Source: RGIG3701 sp031553595 (GTDB taxonomy: Bacteria > Planctomycetota > Planctomycetia > Pirellulales > Thermoguttaceae). From it: a DNA stretch of 64,000 nucleotides. This document shows positions 9,453-18,400 of the stretch, in pieces. The stretch spans positions 248,001-312,000 of the forward strand of contig JAVBLI010000005.1 of the NCBI GenBank assembly GCA_031553595.1, read 5' to 3'. The notes under the pieces were generated by a model that saw only the letters and a list, made by a program, of their open reading frames with translations, did not search any database and had not been told where the DNA came from. Numbering within the stretch: the stretch's first letter is position 1; each line of letters starts with the position of its first letter. Position numbers and translations under genes: made by a program.

Positions 9453-9627
9453 CCTGTGGCATCATTTTACGTGATTATGCCGGATGTGCGGGCAGCGTTG
9501 GATGAAATAAAGCGCCGGCTCTGAAAAAATGTCTTTTTCGCCGCTTTTCTTCGATTTTTTGGAGTATACTATTTAATATAGTGTAACTTTTTTTATGCAG
9601 CGGTGTGCGCGGAAGGAGCGTCATTCC

Positions 9628-10770
9628 ATGACCGTGAAGGTACAGCCGAAAGAGAATTCCTGGCGAGTATTCGTGAACCGCACTTCCCTGATGGCGGGGG
9701 TGCTGGTGCTGGGATTTTTTCTGTATTCGGAGAAAAATAAAAATGCGGTAACCGAAGATGCGGGCGGGAAAACGTACGTCGCGAAGAAGGTGTCGGCGGA
9801 CGAGCCGGCTCTTGACGAAACGCCACAAAATACCACGCCGCGGCAATCCGCGTGGCAGTCGTCCGTGGACGGTTATGTGAACGCGTCCGACCCGGGCGAT
9901 TATTCCACGGGATTCGGGGAGATTACGGTCATTCCCGTGGGGCAGGCGAAAAGCGAGTCATCCTCGGCAGCGGACGGCGGAGCGGCTACTCCCGCAGCTT
10001 CCGCTTCATCTTCATCCTCCGCGCCTGCGGAAACTTCCGGCACGGCTTATAAATCGGAATATAAACCGGAATATAAACCGGAATCCCCCGTGGCCACGCC
10101 CGCTGCATCCTCCGCGCCGCCGTCCGTTTCATCCTCTCCTCCGCCAGTAGCAGCAGCGCCGCCGTCACCCCCCGCCGTGGCCACGGTTCCGATTCCGCCG
10201 CTGTCGCCGCCCCCCATGTTCTCCGGAACGGGAGCATCCGGTGCGACTGGCGCGACGGCCGGTTCCGGAAAAAATGTGCCGACCACCGGCGCGAGTGTCC
10301 CGGCGCGGGCCGAGAATGAAACGCCGGTTACCGGTTACCGGGTGGGAAATTTCCTGGATATTTTTGATTTTGACATCACGCCCGACTGGGTTACGTCGCG
10401 CTGGAAGCACGTGGCGAGTGTGGGGCCGGTGCATACGCGCGGGTATCGCGTTCCGCTGGTGACGGGCACGGATAAATCGGACCTCGTGGGGAATCTGACG
10501 TATTATTTTGACGCCCATCTGGAAGTGGAAAAAATTACGTTCGAGGGATTTACCGGCGATCTGGACCGCCTGGCCATCACGCTGCGGCATTTTAATATGG
10601 CGAAGCGACTCACCAGCGATCCGAATATGCTCATTTACGAGACGCCGAAACTCGGCAAAAATCGCAGTTACCTGAAATCGTACCACCGCACGGCCCTGGA
10701 AGACGAGAATTACCCTCACCGGAAATTCTGGATTACGCTGGAGCTTTACCCGCCGGAAGATGATGATTGA
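9628..10770 (+). CDS. Membrane-anchored hypothetical protein with Ser/Ala/Pro linker
   Basis: 380 residues from the ATG at 9628, preferred over an ATG at 9595 because GGAAGGAG lies just upstream. One N-terminal membrane segment (LMAGVLVLGFFLYS) is followed by about 200 residues of low-complexity Ser, Ala, Pro and Thr. That stretch includes a short tandem YKPEYKPE repeat. A folded C-terminal domain of about 135 residues begins FDFDITPDWVTSRWKHVASV. It is probably held in the inner membrane with the C-terminal domain outside the cytoplasm. I do not recognise the domain. cutA follows after 3 bp. Confidence 0.75.
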   Translation: MTVKVQPKENSWRVFVNRTSLMAGVLVLGFFLYSEKNKNAVTEDAGGKTYVAKKVSADEPALDETPQNTTPRQSAWQSSVDGYVNASDPGDYSTGFGEITVIPVGQAKSESSSAADGGAATPAASASSSSSAPAETSGTAYKSEYKPEYKPESPVATPAASSAPPSVSSSPPPVAAAPPSPPAVATVPIPPLSPPPMFSGTGASGATGATAGSGKNVPTTGASVPARAENETPVTGYRVGNFLDIFDFDITPDWVTSRWKHVASVGPVHTRGYRVPLVTGTDKSDLVGNLTYYFDAHLEVEKITFEGFTGDLDRLAITLRHFNMAKRLTSDPNMLIYETPKLGKNRSYLKSYHRTALEDENYPHRKFWITLELYPPEDDD

Positions 10771-10773
10771 GCG

Positions 10774-11133
10774 ATGAAAAAAACAGAAGAATCATGCCCG
10801 GAAGAACGTTTCGTGGAAATCATTTTCACGCACGATCATCCGGAGGAAACGCGACAGATCGCGCAAACGCTGGTCGAGAAAAAACTGGCGGCCTGCGCCC
10901 AGATTATCCCGCAAATCACCAGTATTTACCGCTGGCAGGGAAAAATCGAGAACGCGCAGGAGCTGTGCGTCACCCTGAAAACGCGCGCGGCCCTGGCGGA
11001 AATGGTCTGCCAGGCGATTCGCGCGATGCATTCTTATGATGTGCCGGAAATCATGATCCGGGAAGTGACGTTCGGGAATCCGGACTACACCCGGTGGGTA
11101 TGTGAAAATACGGGTGACGAAAAGGAAGCGTAA
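10774..11133 (+). CDS. cutA: CutA1 divalent-cation tolerance protein
   Basis: 119 residues. CutA1 is a trimeric, ferredoxin-like protein linked to copper and other divalent metals. Conserved blocks are LVEKKLAACAQIIPQITSIYRWQGKIE (residues about 31-57) and MHSYDVPEIMIREVTFGNPDYTRWV near the C terminus. Length is typical. It sits 3 bp after the previous stop, so translation is probably coupled. The cellular role of CutA1 remains poorly defined. Confidence 0.92.
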   Translation: MKKTEESCPEERFVEIIFTHDHPEETRQIAQTLVEKKLAACAQIIPQITSIYRWQGKIENAQELCVTLKTRAALAEMVCQAIRAMHSYDVPEIMIREVTFGNPDYTRWVCENTGDEKEA

Positions 11134-11203
11134 CGCTCTGTTTCCTTCTCGCCACCCGCATGATTTTACGGCTTTTCGCGTCCTCGTTTTTTCCGAAACG
11201 GTT

Positions 11204-11920
11204 TTATTCTTCAGGCGTTTCTTCGCCGCCGCCGAAATCCGCCGCGCTGGAGTCGAACGTGGGCATGGTATCTTCCTCGCCGTCACCGCCCTCTCCGAAA
11301 GTAAGCCCGCCGGGCTCGTCACCCTCCTCGGCAGTGTGCGTGTCTTTCGGCTCACCGAATTTCGCGCTGGCCACCACCGCCTCCAGCCGTTCCACGGATT
11401 TTTCAGAAAATTCCTGCTTGATTTCCTGCATCTGGAAAGTATAAAGCCGGCCTGACTGGAGCGTCACAAAAAAGACGGACATGAAATCGTATGAACTGCC
11501 GCGCGTCTGTTTTTGGTAAGTGAAACCCTCGTATTTTCCGTATTTCGCCGCTTTAACGGCTCCGCTTTTCTCCAGCTTCGCGATGGAGGTTTTCACGTAC
11601 GTCGCGGTTAATTCCGTTTCGTCGTCCGGCATTTCCTCAGCGGAAATGTTTAGCTGAGGATAATTTTTTTTGTATGAAAATCTGGCCGCGAATTTTTGAC
11701 TGCGGGGCATTAACCCCCAATTTTTCGGAACGGAAAGGGTAAGCCGACCGTCGTCGAAAGATTCCGGCACCGCTTCAAGCTTTATACCGGCCTTTTTTTC
11801 GCCTGTTTTCTTTCCCCCTTCCTTTTTTTCTGTGCCGCCACACCCTGCCGCCAGCAGCAGCCCGCTGACCAGGCAAAAAATGACGCTTTTCTTAAAAACA
11901 GAAATTTCCCGACCATTCAT
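11204..11920 (-). CDS. Lipoprotein of unknown function
   Basis: 238 residues with a signal peptide ending in the lipobox LLAAGC near residue 27, so it is predicted to be a lipid-anchored surface or periplasmic protein. AAAGGGAAAG precedes the start at good spacing. After a Lys/Glu-rich linker there is a folded region, LTLSVPKNWGLMPRSQ to FGEPKD, that resembles short PsbP-like or Mog1-like lipoproteins in length only. The last 30 residues are acidic and Gly-rich. It converges with cutA and has no clear functional neighbour. Confidence 0.75.
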   Translation of the reverse strand: MNGREISVFKKSVIFCLVSGLLLAAGCGGTEKKEGGKKTGEKKAGIKLEAVPESFDDGRLTLSVPKNWGLMPRSQKFAARFSYKKNYPQLNISAEEMPDDETELTATYVKTSIAKLEKSGAVKAAKYGKYEGFTYQKQTRGSSYDFMSVFFVTLQSGRLYTFQMQEIKQEFSEKSVERLEAVVASAKFGEPKDTHTAEEGDEPGGLTFGEGGDGEEDTMPTFDSSAADFGGGEETPEE

Positions 11921-11978
11921 GATTCTTTCCCTTTCAGTTTTAAATTCCGACGAAAGAAGCGGGCCCAGCCATACGCGG

Positions 11979-12317
11979 TCACTCGATTACCTGCTTTTCA
12001 AGCCGTACGAAATGCGGTGCTTTTTTCGATTCGGTCAGGTCGGCGGCCAATTTTTCCGCGTCTGCTTTATTTCCGTATTCGAAAAGTTTTACGCACTGCA
12101 ATGATTGCGAATAAACGGCCCAGAACGCCTTCAGACGCACTTCTTTATTTGCCGCGGCGGCGCGTTTCGTGGTTTTTTTGACGGCCTTTTTACGCGTTTT
12201 TTTGGCAGGCGCTTCATCGTCGCCCGGCTCTTCCACGTCAAGGATGCCCTCCAGTTCCAGCGTTTCGTCATCCATCGGGACGCGCTGTTCTTTGCGATTT
12301 AAGGTTCGTTTCGCCAT
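11979..12317 (-). CDS. Small conserved hypothetical protein with Lys/Ala-rich basic stretch
   Basis: 112 residues. The first 35 are acidic, followed by a basic KKTRKKAVKKTTKRAAAANK segment like a histone-H1 tail. The C-terminal domain contains RLKAFWAVYSQSLQCVKLFEYG and ADLTESKKAPHFVRLEKQVI. This C-terminal pattern is, from memory, common in planctomycete hypothetical proteins. The basic stretch could bind nucleic acid; that is inference. Confidence 0.7.
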   Translation of the reverse strand: MAKRTLNRKEQRVPMDDETLELEGILDVEEPGDDEAPAKKTRKKAVKKTTKRAAAANKEVRLKAFWAVYSQSLQCVKLFEYGNKADAEKLAADLTESKKAPHFVRLEKQVIE

Positions 12318-12670
12318 TTTATCCTTTCCAACAAAAAATGGGTGATTTTACTAAATATTTGTCGCCCGTAAAGCGTTTTGCGCTGGCTCATCCATTATCA
12401 TACCGGATTTACTCCACAATTTCCATCCCCCCGGATGCGTTCTTCGCAAAACTTTTGGAGATGACGCACGAAACATGAAATAATAAATGGGTAAAATGCG
12501 TAAAATATAATAATTTTAACGAAAATTCAGCTACGGGGGTTGACGCTGCTTGTTTTACGACATAAAATAATAAATAGAAAAGTATAACTTTAATAAATCG
12601 TGTGGATTTGACCTTTTTTTACGAAAATATTTTATTCCTGCCAGGTTTTTTGAAAAAGTGTGAGGAAAAT
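12318..12670. other. Divergent promoter region
   Basis: AT-rich spacer between two divergent genes. Apart from the plus-strand promoter at 12540-12568, it shows repeated GTAAAAT and ATAATAAAT words but no inverted repeat of the kinds found elsewhere in the window. Confidence 0.5.
12540..12568 (+). promoter_or_regulatory. Sigma-70-type promoter
   Basis: TTGACG at 12540-12545 and TAAAAT at 12563-12568, separated by 17 bp, about 100 bp upstream of the secreted YTV-like gene. Spacing is ideal and both hexamers are close to consensus. Confidence 0.65.
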
Positions 12671-13759
12671 ATGAGAAATTTAGCGCCGTTATTCGTAATT
12701 TGTGTTATTTTTACTGCGGGGTATGCGTACGCCGCCGGGGAAACGCTGGACCTTTTACGCGGTGGGCCCGAACTGCCTGATCCGGCGCTGATGGGAAGCG
12801 ACGATTCTGCGGTTCAGCCGGAAACGGCGAGCATCCCGCCGCTGACGGAAACGACGGACGTGCCGGCGCTGCCGGATCTGGGCGCTGACCCCGTGGTGAC
12901 GGGCGGCGTGGCGGATCCGGAGCCGTCCACGAAAGATGCCACGAGTATTACGGGTGGGGCCACCACCACGAAATCCGTGCTTGAAACGAATATTTTGCCG
13001 CCGAAGAAAGAAACGGCGCCAGTCACCGGTGAGAAAACGGTTCAGGACATGGACGTTCCCGCAGATGCCCCTGTCGAAACCGTGGCGGCTTACGGCCCGT
13101 GCGCAAATCCCTGCGATTTACCTCCGCGGCGTGTGTGCGGATGTGCGAATTTCATGCCGCGGCACTGCCGTCAGGCGGTTTTTTCCGGGGGATGCTTGCC
13201 GTGTGGGCAGGTTTCGCCCGCCACGTATGTTCAGCCTGCGGCGCCGGCGTGTGCCGCGACGGTCAGTACCCCGGCGGTGCCGAAATACCGTAAAATTACG
13301 AAGGAAATCACGTATGCCGTTCAGGTTCCGTACCAGGAAGTCTGTACGCGGGTGTATACGGTGAACGTTCCTCGCTGGGAGCTGCGGCCGACGGCGGTGG
13401 GAATGGCGTGTGCGTACACGTCCGTGCCGAGCGTGGCGGAAGGTGCTGAGGGTGCGGAAAGTGTTACGGAGGCTGCTGCGGCCCAGAGTATTACAGGCAG
13501 CGCTCCGGCGGAAAATCCTTCGCAGAGTGTGCTGACGGAAAACACCGTGGCGAATGGCGCGGCGGCGGCGGGATGCATGCCGGCGGCGTGCGCACCGGTG
13601 GCGGGATGTGCTCCCGCGGCCCCGGGGCCCCAGATCCGCACGGTCATGAAGCCGTACTGCGTGATGGTGCCGGAAGAACGCACGCAGCAGTACACGGTCT
13701 GGAAATGGCGGACGGAAACCCGGAAATGCCTGGTCGAGGAATATGTCTGCGAGCCGTGA
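12671..13759 (+). CDS. Secreted Cys-rich protein with YTV-like motifs
   Basis: 362 residues from the ATG at 12671, chosen because GAGGAAAAT precedes it and a signal peptide (LFVICVIFTAGYAYAA) begins there. The N-terminal third is acidic, Pro/Thr-rich linker. From about residue 140 there are Cys-rich blocks (CANPCDLPPRRVCGCANF) and VPYQEVCTRVYTVNVPRWE. The C-terminal block is YCVMVPEERTQQYTVWKWRT. These resemble the YTV repeats of large planctomycete extracellular proteins. It is probably a wall or surface component stabilised by disulfides. The tatD start follows 16 bp after the stop. Confidence 0.7.
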   Translation: MRNLAPLFVICVIFTAGYAYAAGETLDLLRGGPELPDPALMGSDDSAVQPETASIPPLTETTDVPALPDLGADPVVTGGVADPEPSTKDATSITGGATTTKSVLETNILPPKKETAPVTGEKTVQDMDVPADAPVETVAAYGPCANPCDLPPRRVCGCANFMPRHCRQAVFSGGCLPCGQVSPATYVQPAAPACAATVSTPAVPKYRKITKEITYAVQVPYQEVCTRVYTVNVPRWELRPTAVGMACAYTSVPSVAEGAEGAESVTEAAAAQSITGSAPAENPSQSVLTENTVANGAAAAGCMPAACAPVAGCAPAAPGPQIRTVMKPYCVMVPEERTQQYTVWKWRTETRKCLVEEYVCEP

Positions 13760-13775
13760 TGCGGAAGGCCGGCGG

Positions 13776-14609
13776 ATGATAAAACTGACGGACGCGCATA
13801 CCCACCTGGAGGCGTTTTCGGATGCGGGAAAAGGCCCTGAGACTGGTGCGGAAATCGGGCTCTCAGCGGTGGTTCTTAACGCGGCCAGGGAGGCGGACTG
13901 GAATGAAATTTTGGCGCTGGCGGAACATGCGCGTTCTGCTGGCGTTTTTATTTTTCCTCAGTTTGGGCTGCATCCTTGGTATCTGGAAGAGGCGGCGGAA
14001 GGCTGGCCTGCGCGTCTGGAGGCGGTTCTGGAGACGGCCCGCGAGAAAAATTTGCCGGGCGTCGGCGTGGGGGAAATCGGCCTGGACCGTCTGAAAGCCG
14101 TGGATGCTGCGGGCAGCGCGGATGAGGCGTCCTGGCGGCGGCAGATGGACGCGTTTCGTGTGCAGTTTCGCCTGGCCGGGCGGATGAAGATGCCGGTCAG
14201 TGTGCATGGCGTGCGGTGCTGGGATGTGCTTTTTCAGGAGATTTCGGCTGCGATTTCCGCGCTGAGAGATGTGGATGCATGCCCGCGTGCGGTGATTTTT
14301 CATGCGTTTTCCGGGCCGGCCGAATTATCGCGGCAGTGGCTGACGTGGGAGGCCGGGGAGCGTGGGCGCCCGCCGTGTTATTTTTCTTTTTCACCGAGTA
14401 TTCTGGATCCCGCGCGGAAAAAAATGCGGGAGACGGCAAAAACGGTACCGCTGGATCGCCTGCTGGTGGAGACGGACATGCATGTCGGGGGGGAGGCGGA
14501 GATGCTTTTTTCGGTGGTGCAGGAAATTTCCCGTCTTCGCGGCGACGAAACCCCGGAAACGCTGGCCGCGGCATGCGAAAGAAACCTGCGTCACGTTTTC
14601 TTCGCCTAA
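13776..14609 (+). CDS. tatD: TatD family metal-dependent hydrolase
   Basis: 277 residues. The start at 13776 is preferred because GGAAGG precedes it and the family motif DAHTHLEAF falls at residue 5. Other metal-ligand blocks are GLHPWYL, GVGEIGLD, MPVSVHGV, IFHAFSG and LLVETDMH. These enzymes are Mg-dependent nucleases or deaminase-like hydrolases in the cytoplasm. The usual DxHCHL is replaced by DAHTHL, which keeps both histidines. The TAA stop lies inside the left terminus of a family A palindrome. Confidence 0.88.
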   Translation: MIKLTDAHTHLEAFSDAGKGPETGAEIGLSAVVLNAAREADWNEILALAEHARSAGVFIFPQFGLHPWYLEEAAEGWPARLEAVLETAREKNLPGVGVGEIGLDRLKAVDAAGSADEASWRRQMDAFRVQFRLAGRMKMPVSVHGVRCWDVLFQEISAAISALRDVDACPRAVIFHAFSGPAELSRQWLTWEAGERGRPPCYFSFSPSILDPARKKMRETAKTVPLDRLLVETDMHVGGEAEMLFSVVQEISRLRGDETPETLAAACERNLRHVFFA

Positions 14610-14788
14610 AGCACATCCAAAATCAATATAAACGGCGGGAAACAGTAGCCGGGAGCGGAGCTTTAGCGCAGAGACCAGATCGAAGTGGGAAAAACTCGGC
14701 CATTCTATCCGGTCTCTGCGCGTCACTGCGTTCCGCTCCACTCCCGGCTGTTGTTTTTGTGAGTGAAAAAAATTGATAACTGCTCTGG
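14606..14788. repeat. Family A palindrome, copy 2 (with termini)
   Basis: The core arms lie at about 14640-14660 and 14740-14756. The wider element runs from CTAAAGCA (14606) to TGCTCTGG (14788), which are inverted relative to each other. The tatD stop codon TAA at 14607-14609 is part of the left terminus. The outer flank GCACATCCAAAATCAATATA recurs, inverted, at the right end of the copy near 42380. Confidence 0.85.
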
Positions 14789-14943
14789 TGACAAAAAATT
14801 TCAAAAAATTCGCAAAATTCCTGCTTTTCACGGAAACTGCTCTTTACGAAACGCGGAAAATCTGTCATACATGTTTAACATTTCTGAACAAGGAAGTTTT
14901 TCGGCGAGTTTTTGCCGTTTTTTAAACAAAGGAGTGGAATAAA

Positions 14944-15681
14944 ATGACTAAATCAAAATTGTGTGTAATTTTAGGGGTGGCGGTTTTAGGCATTACGCTG
15001 GTCTACAACGTGTTTGCGCAGTCCGGCGCGAATACCGGCGCTCGACAGCAGGCTCCCGCGTCGGTGGCGCTGGTGGATATCGATTTTATCATGGGCCAGA
15101 ACGCGACCGTGGATACGGAAATCGTGAAAGTGAACGAGCATTACAGCAAGTTGATGATGGCCGAGGATGCGAAGCGTGAGGAAATCAAGCAGCTTCAGGA
15201 GCAGATGAGCCGACTGCAGAAGGGTTCGGAAGCGTACCGCAAAATCGAGCAGCAGATGATCTCGCGCGGCAGCGATATCAGCGCCCGCCAGATGCTGCTG
15301 GTGAAGGAAATGACAGAAGCACGGATGCGGGTTCTGCGGACCACCTACGAAACCACGCTGAAGCAGACAGAGCGCGTCGCGCGGCATTTTGGCATGACGA
15401 TCGTCTTGAATTACGACCGTCAGAAGTTGCCGGAAAACGCGCCCATGCTGCCCTCCATCCAGCAGTATGAGCAGTACATGATGCAGTACACGCAGTTCAT
15501 GGCGGCTCGCACCGTGGTGTGGGCGAACACGAATGCCGTGGATCTGACGCAGTTGGTGCTGACGGAAATCCAGAATGCAAATCCCGAGACGATCCGTAAG
15601 GCGGACGCCACGCAGTCCGCGACAGCGGGTCAGCCGGCAGCGGCAGCGGCAGCGGTGGGCACGAAAGCGGGCCAGCGCTAA
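14944..15681 (+). CDS. OmpH/Skp-like periplasmic chaperone
   Basis: 245 residues with a signal peptide ending near NVFAQS. VALVDIDFIMGQNATV is followed by about 110 residues of charged helix (EEIKQLQEQMSRLQKGSEAY), the coiled-coil arm that in Skp grips unfolded outer-membrane proteins. The C terminus is Ala/Gln-rich. It lies directly upstream of lpxC, a common arrangement of outer-membrane biogenesis genes. Length is longer than E. coli Skp (161) but usual for planctomycete homologues. A strong terminator follows. Confidence 0.8.
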   Translation: MTKSKLCVILGVAVLGITLVYNVFAQSGANTGARQQAPASVALVDIDFIMGQNATVDTEIVKVNEHYSKLMMAEDAKREEIKQLQEQMSRLQKGSEAYRKIEQQMISRGSDISARQMLLVKEMTEARMRVLRTTYETTLKQTERVARHFGMTIVLNYDRQKLPENAPMLPSIQQYEQYMMQYTQFMAARTVVWANTNAVDLTQLVLTEIQNANPETIRKADATQSATAGQPAAAAAAVGTKAGQR

Positions 15682-15699
15682 GGAAAAATCCTTTCTGAG

Positions 15700-15746
15700 G
15701 CGGGTATTTTATCTGCATTAAAATAGGTAAAATACCCGCTTTTTAT
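15700..15746 (+). terminator. Rho-independent terminator after the OmpH-like gene
   Basis: Stem GCGGGTATTTTA (15700-15711) pairs with TAAAATACCCGC (15728-15739), followed by a T run at 15740-15744. It begins 19 bp after the stop codon, so lpxC is probably transcribed separately. Confidence 0.85.
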
Positions 15747-15972
15747 CAAAACAAGTGAATTTGCGGGCGATTTGCCGCCCCGAGACTTGCCACGAGCGGG
15801 TCTTTGATGTAATATGATGTTTACTCGTGCCATTTGATGATTCCGCTGCTCCATGGTCAGGAAGCCGTGTTTTCCGGAGGGTAATCGGCGAATCAGTAGG
15901 AAAACTCAATCGTTCCGAGTAAAAAGACCTTTCATTCGACGTAAAATTCGCAGAGTTCCACGAGAGTTTCCC

Positions 15973-16890
15973 ATGAAGTTCCCACCACCCCGCTGCCAAC
16001 GCACCATTAAATCTTCCGTTGCCGTGGAAGGTTTTGGGTACTGGTCCGGAAAAGACATTCGTGTCGAATTTCGTCCGGCCGATCCGGGCACGGGGCTGAC
16101 TTTTTTCCGTGACGATCTGCCCGGGTGCCCGCGCATTCCGGTGGTGTATAAAAATCGTATTGAAGCGCATCACCGCACGTGCCTGGCCGTGGGAGATACG
16201 TTCGTCGGGATGGTGGAGCATGTCCTGGCGGCTTTGGCCGGGATGTGGGTGGATAATTGTGAGATTCACGTCACCGAGTCGGAAATGCCCGGCATGGACG
16301 GCAGTGCCAGCGCTTTTGTGGAGGCGCTGGAGTCAGTGGGATTTCTCTCGCAGCGGCATCCCGTGAAGGTGCATCAGGTGAATCGCACCGTCCGTCTGGA
16401 AGAAGCGCAGCGGTGGATTGAGATTTCACCCGCCCCGCCCGGAGTGCTGAAACTGGCGTACGATCTGGATTACGCAAAGTGCGTTTCGATCGGCCATCAG
16501 CGAATGGAATTGGAGCTGACACCGGAAAGTTTTAAGCGGGAAATCGCGCCGGCGCGGACGTTCGTGACGCTGGATGATGTGGAAGTGTTGCAAAAATCCG
16601 GTTTAGCGCAGCGGGCCACAGTGAAAGATCTACTGGTGTTCGGCGAACATGGCGTGATCGAGAACACGCTGCGTTTCGCGGATGAGTGTGTGCGGCATAA
16701 ACTTCTGGATTTGGTCGGCGACTTATGTCTCAGCGGCGGCACGTGGAACGGAAGTTTCTTCGGATTCCGCAGCGGGCATGACCTCAATTATCGCTTCATG
16801 CGGCAGTTGATGCAGCAGGAAGAATACGCCCCGGCCGTCCACGGAGAGATCATCCTGGAGCAGAAACCCATCATCGCCGCCGTGGGGTGA
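15973..16890 (+). CDS. lpxC: UDP-3-O-acyl-N-acetylglucosamine deacetylase
   Basis: 305 residues from the ATG at 15973, which gives the usual LpxC length and start (RTIKSSVAVEGFGYWSGK). The enzyme is zinc-dependent and catalyses the committed step of lipid A synthesis. The motif MVEHVLAALAGMWVDNCEIH supplies the first zinc histidine. ESEMPGMDGSASAFVEAL is the substrate-loop signature, and RHKLLDLVGDL with a later FRSGHDLN gives the remaining metal and catalytic residues. It is not fused to FabZ. Its presence indicates a lipid A outer membrane. Confidence 0.95.
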   Translation: MKFPPPRCQRTIKSSVAVEGFGYWSGKDIRVEFRPADPGTGLTFFRDDLPGCPRIPVVYKNRIEAHHRTCLAVGDTFVGMVEHVLAALAGMWVDNCEIHVTESEMPGMDGSASAFVEALESVGFLSQRHPVKVHQVNRTVRLEEAQRWIEISPAPPGVLKLAYDLDYAKCVSIGHQRMELELTPESFKREIAPARTFVTLDDVEVLQKSGLAQRATVKDLLVFGEHGVIENTLRFADECVRHKLLDLVGDLCLSGGTWNGSFFGFRSGHDLNYRFMRQLMQQEEYAPAVHGEIILEQKPIIAAVG

Positions 16891-17049
16891 GTGCTTTTTC
16901 TTGTTTTTCGAGTTTTCTTCGGCGAATGGAAGCGGAAAATGAAGCCGCTTTTTTCTTGCGCTGTTTCAGCGCGTATTCTTGCATTTTTTGGCGTTTTCCA
17001 TTAAAATAGTCATGGTTGTGTGTCGTGACGCTGAATCTGATGGAAATTT

Positions 17050-18147
17050 ATGCCTGCCCTCTCCGAAAATATTACCGTTTCGCTGCGTGAATCGCCGGTT
17101 TCTGACACGTGGTTCGAAGAACTGACGGCGGGGATTTCGTGTCTGCATCCGGCGCGGTTGCCCGCCTGGAACGGCATTCTGGCGGAGGCGTTTACGCAGA
17201 AATGTTACACGGTGACGGCGGAGGTTTCGGGCCGGCCCGCGGGCGTGCTGCCGTTGGTGTTCATGAAAAGCCTGCTTTTCGGGCGATTTTTGATCGCGCT
17301 GCCGTACTTGAATGTGGGGGGGCCGCTGGTGGCGGAGACCCTCTGCGAAGATTTTTCGGAGTTTCAAAATTTTCAGGCGGAAGTCGACTCCCGGCTGGTG
17401 GATGAGGCTGTGCGGCTGGCGGATGCGCTGGATGTGCGGTATCTGGAGCTGCGAAATGAACGGGAAATCGCGCACCCGGCCTTAAATTTTAAACGCACCA
17501 GTAAAGTGCTCATGCGGCTGGAACTCCCGGCGGAGGAAGAAACGCTCTGGCAGCGGCTGTCGCCGAAAGTGCGGAATCAGGTGCGGAAGGGGCAGCGCGC
17601 GGAGCATGAAATCCGCTGGGGCGGCGAGGAACTGGTGCCGCAATTTTATGAACTTTTCGCTCACACCATGCGGGATGTGGGCACACCTGTTTATTCGCGC
17701 CGACTTTTTGAACGCATCACGGCAGAACTCGGCAGCGCTGCGGAAATCTGCGTGATTTCGGACGCCGAGAAGCGTGACGTGGCCGCTGCGCTGCTGCTGC
17801 ACGGACGTGAGTTGACGGAAGTGCCCAGCGCCGCCGCTCTGCGGAGCTCGCATGCGAATTGCGCGAATATGTTCATGTACTGGGAACTGCTGGCGCGGAG
17901 CATCCGTCGCGAGCAGCGGATTTTTGATTTCGGCCGCAGCAGTGAAGGATGTAACACGTGGCGGTTCAAAAAACAGTGGGGGGCGCAGCCGGTCCCGTCC
18001 GTGTGGCAGTATTACGTCCGCCGGGGCAGCATGGACGACTTGCGGCCGGACAATACGGGGTACGGACTGGCGATTCGCGTATGGAAACGCCTGCCGGTGT
18101 GGCTGACGAAATGCCTCGGGCCGCGAATTGTGCGGGGGATTCCGTAA
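17050..18147 (+). CDS. FemAB/GNAT-type acyltransferase (XrtA/PEP-CTERM-associated type)
   Basis: 365 residues. Two GNAT-like folds are suggested by the block RLSPKVRNQVRKGQRAEHEI near residue 170 and IFDFGRSSEGCNTWRFKKQW near 295, both typical of the FemAB-related proteins found with exosortase systems. Such enzymes transfer aminoacyl groups, probably in envelope polysaccharide or peptide modification. A PEP-CTERM substrate protein occurs at 31828-33390, which fits an exosortase system in this genome. No exosortase gene is in the window. Confidence 0.78.
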   Translation: MPALSENITVSLRESPVSDTWFEELTAGISCLHPARLPAWNGILAEAFTQKCYTVTAEVSGRPAGVLPLVFMKSLLFGRFLIALPYLNVGGPLVAETLCEDFSEFQNFQAEVDSRLVDEAVRLADALDVRYLELRNEREIAHPALNFKRTSKVLMRLELPAEEETLWQRLSPKVRNQVRKGQRAEHEIRWGGEELVPQFYELFAHTMRDVGTPVYSRRLFERITAELGSAAEICVISDAEKRDVAAALLLHGRELTEVPSAAALRSSHANCANMFMYWELLARSIRREQRIFDFGRSSEGCNTWRFKKQWGAQPVPSVWQYYVRRGSMDDLRPDNTGYGLAIRVWKRLPVWLTKCLGPRIVRGIP

Positions 18148-18207
18148 CGGCGTGGTGAATACCCCCATTAGTCGCGCAGCGTGTGGCAGCCGAAATGCGC
18201 GGCACAA

Positions 18208-18316
18208 GAACAGCAGCCGGGAACGCAGCAAAGCGCAGTGACGGGATTAGAACTGGGGAAATATTCGGCGGTGTTTATCCGGTCACTGCACTGCGTTTCG
18301 TTCCCGGCTGCTGTTT
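18208..18316. repeat. Family A palindrome, copy 3
   Basis: Arms GAACAGCAGCCGGGAACGCAG and CTGCGTTTCGTTCCCGGCTGCTGTTTT, with inner GTGACGGGAT / ATCCGGTCAC. It lies about 60 bp after the FemAB-like gene and 85 bp before the next start. Confidence 0.88.
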
Positions 18317-18400
18317 TAAAGAGTGACACAAAAACGGCAGCCACGCGCTGGGCGGCTAAACGGGCGTAACTTAATGGTAAAATTATTTATGAGGTTAATC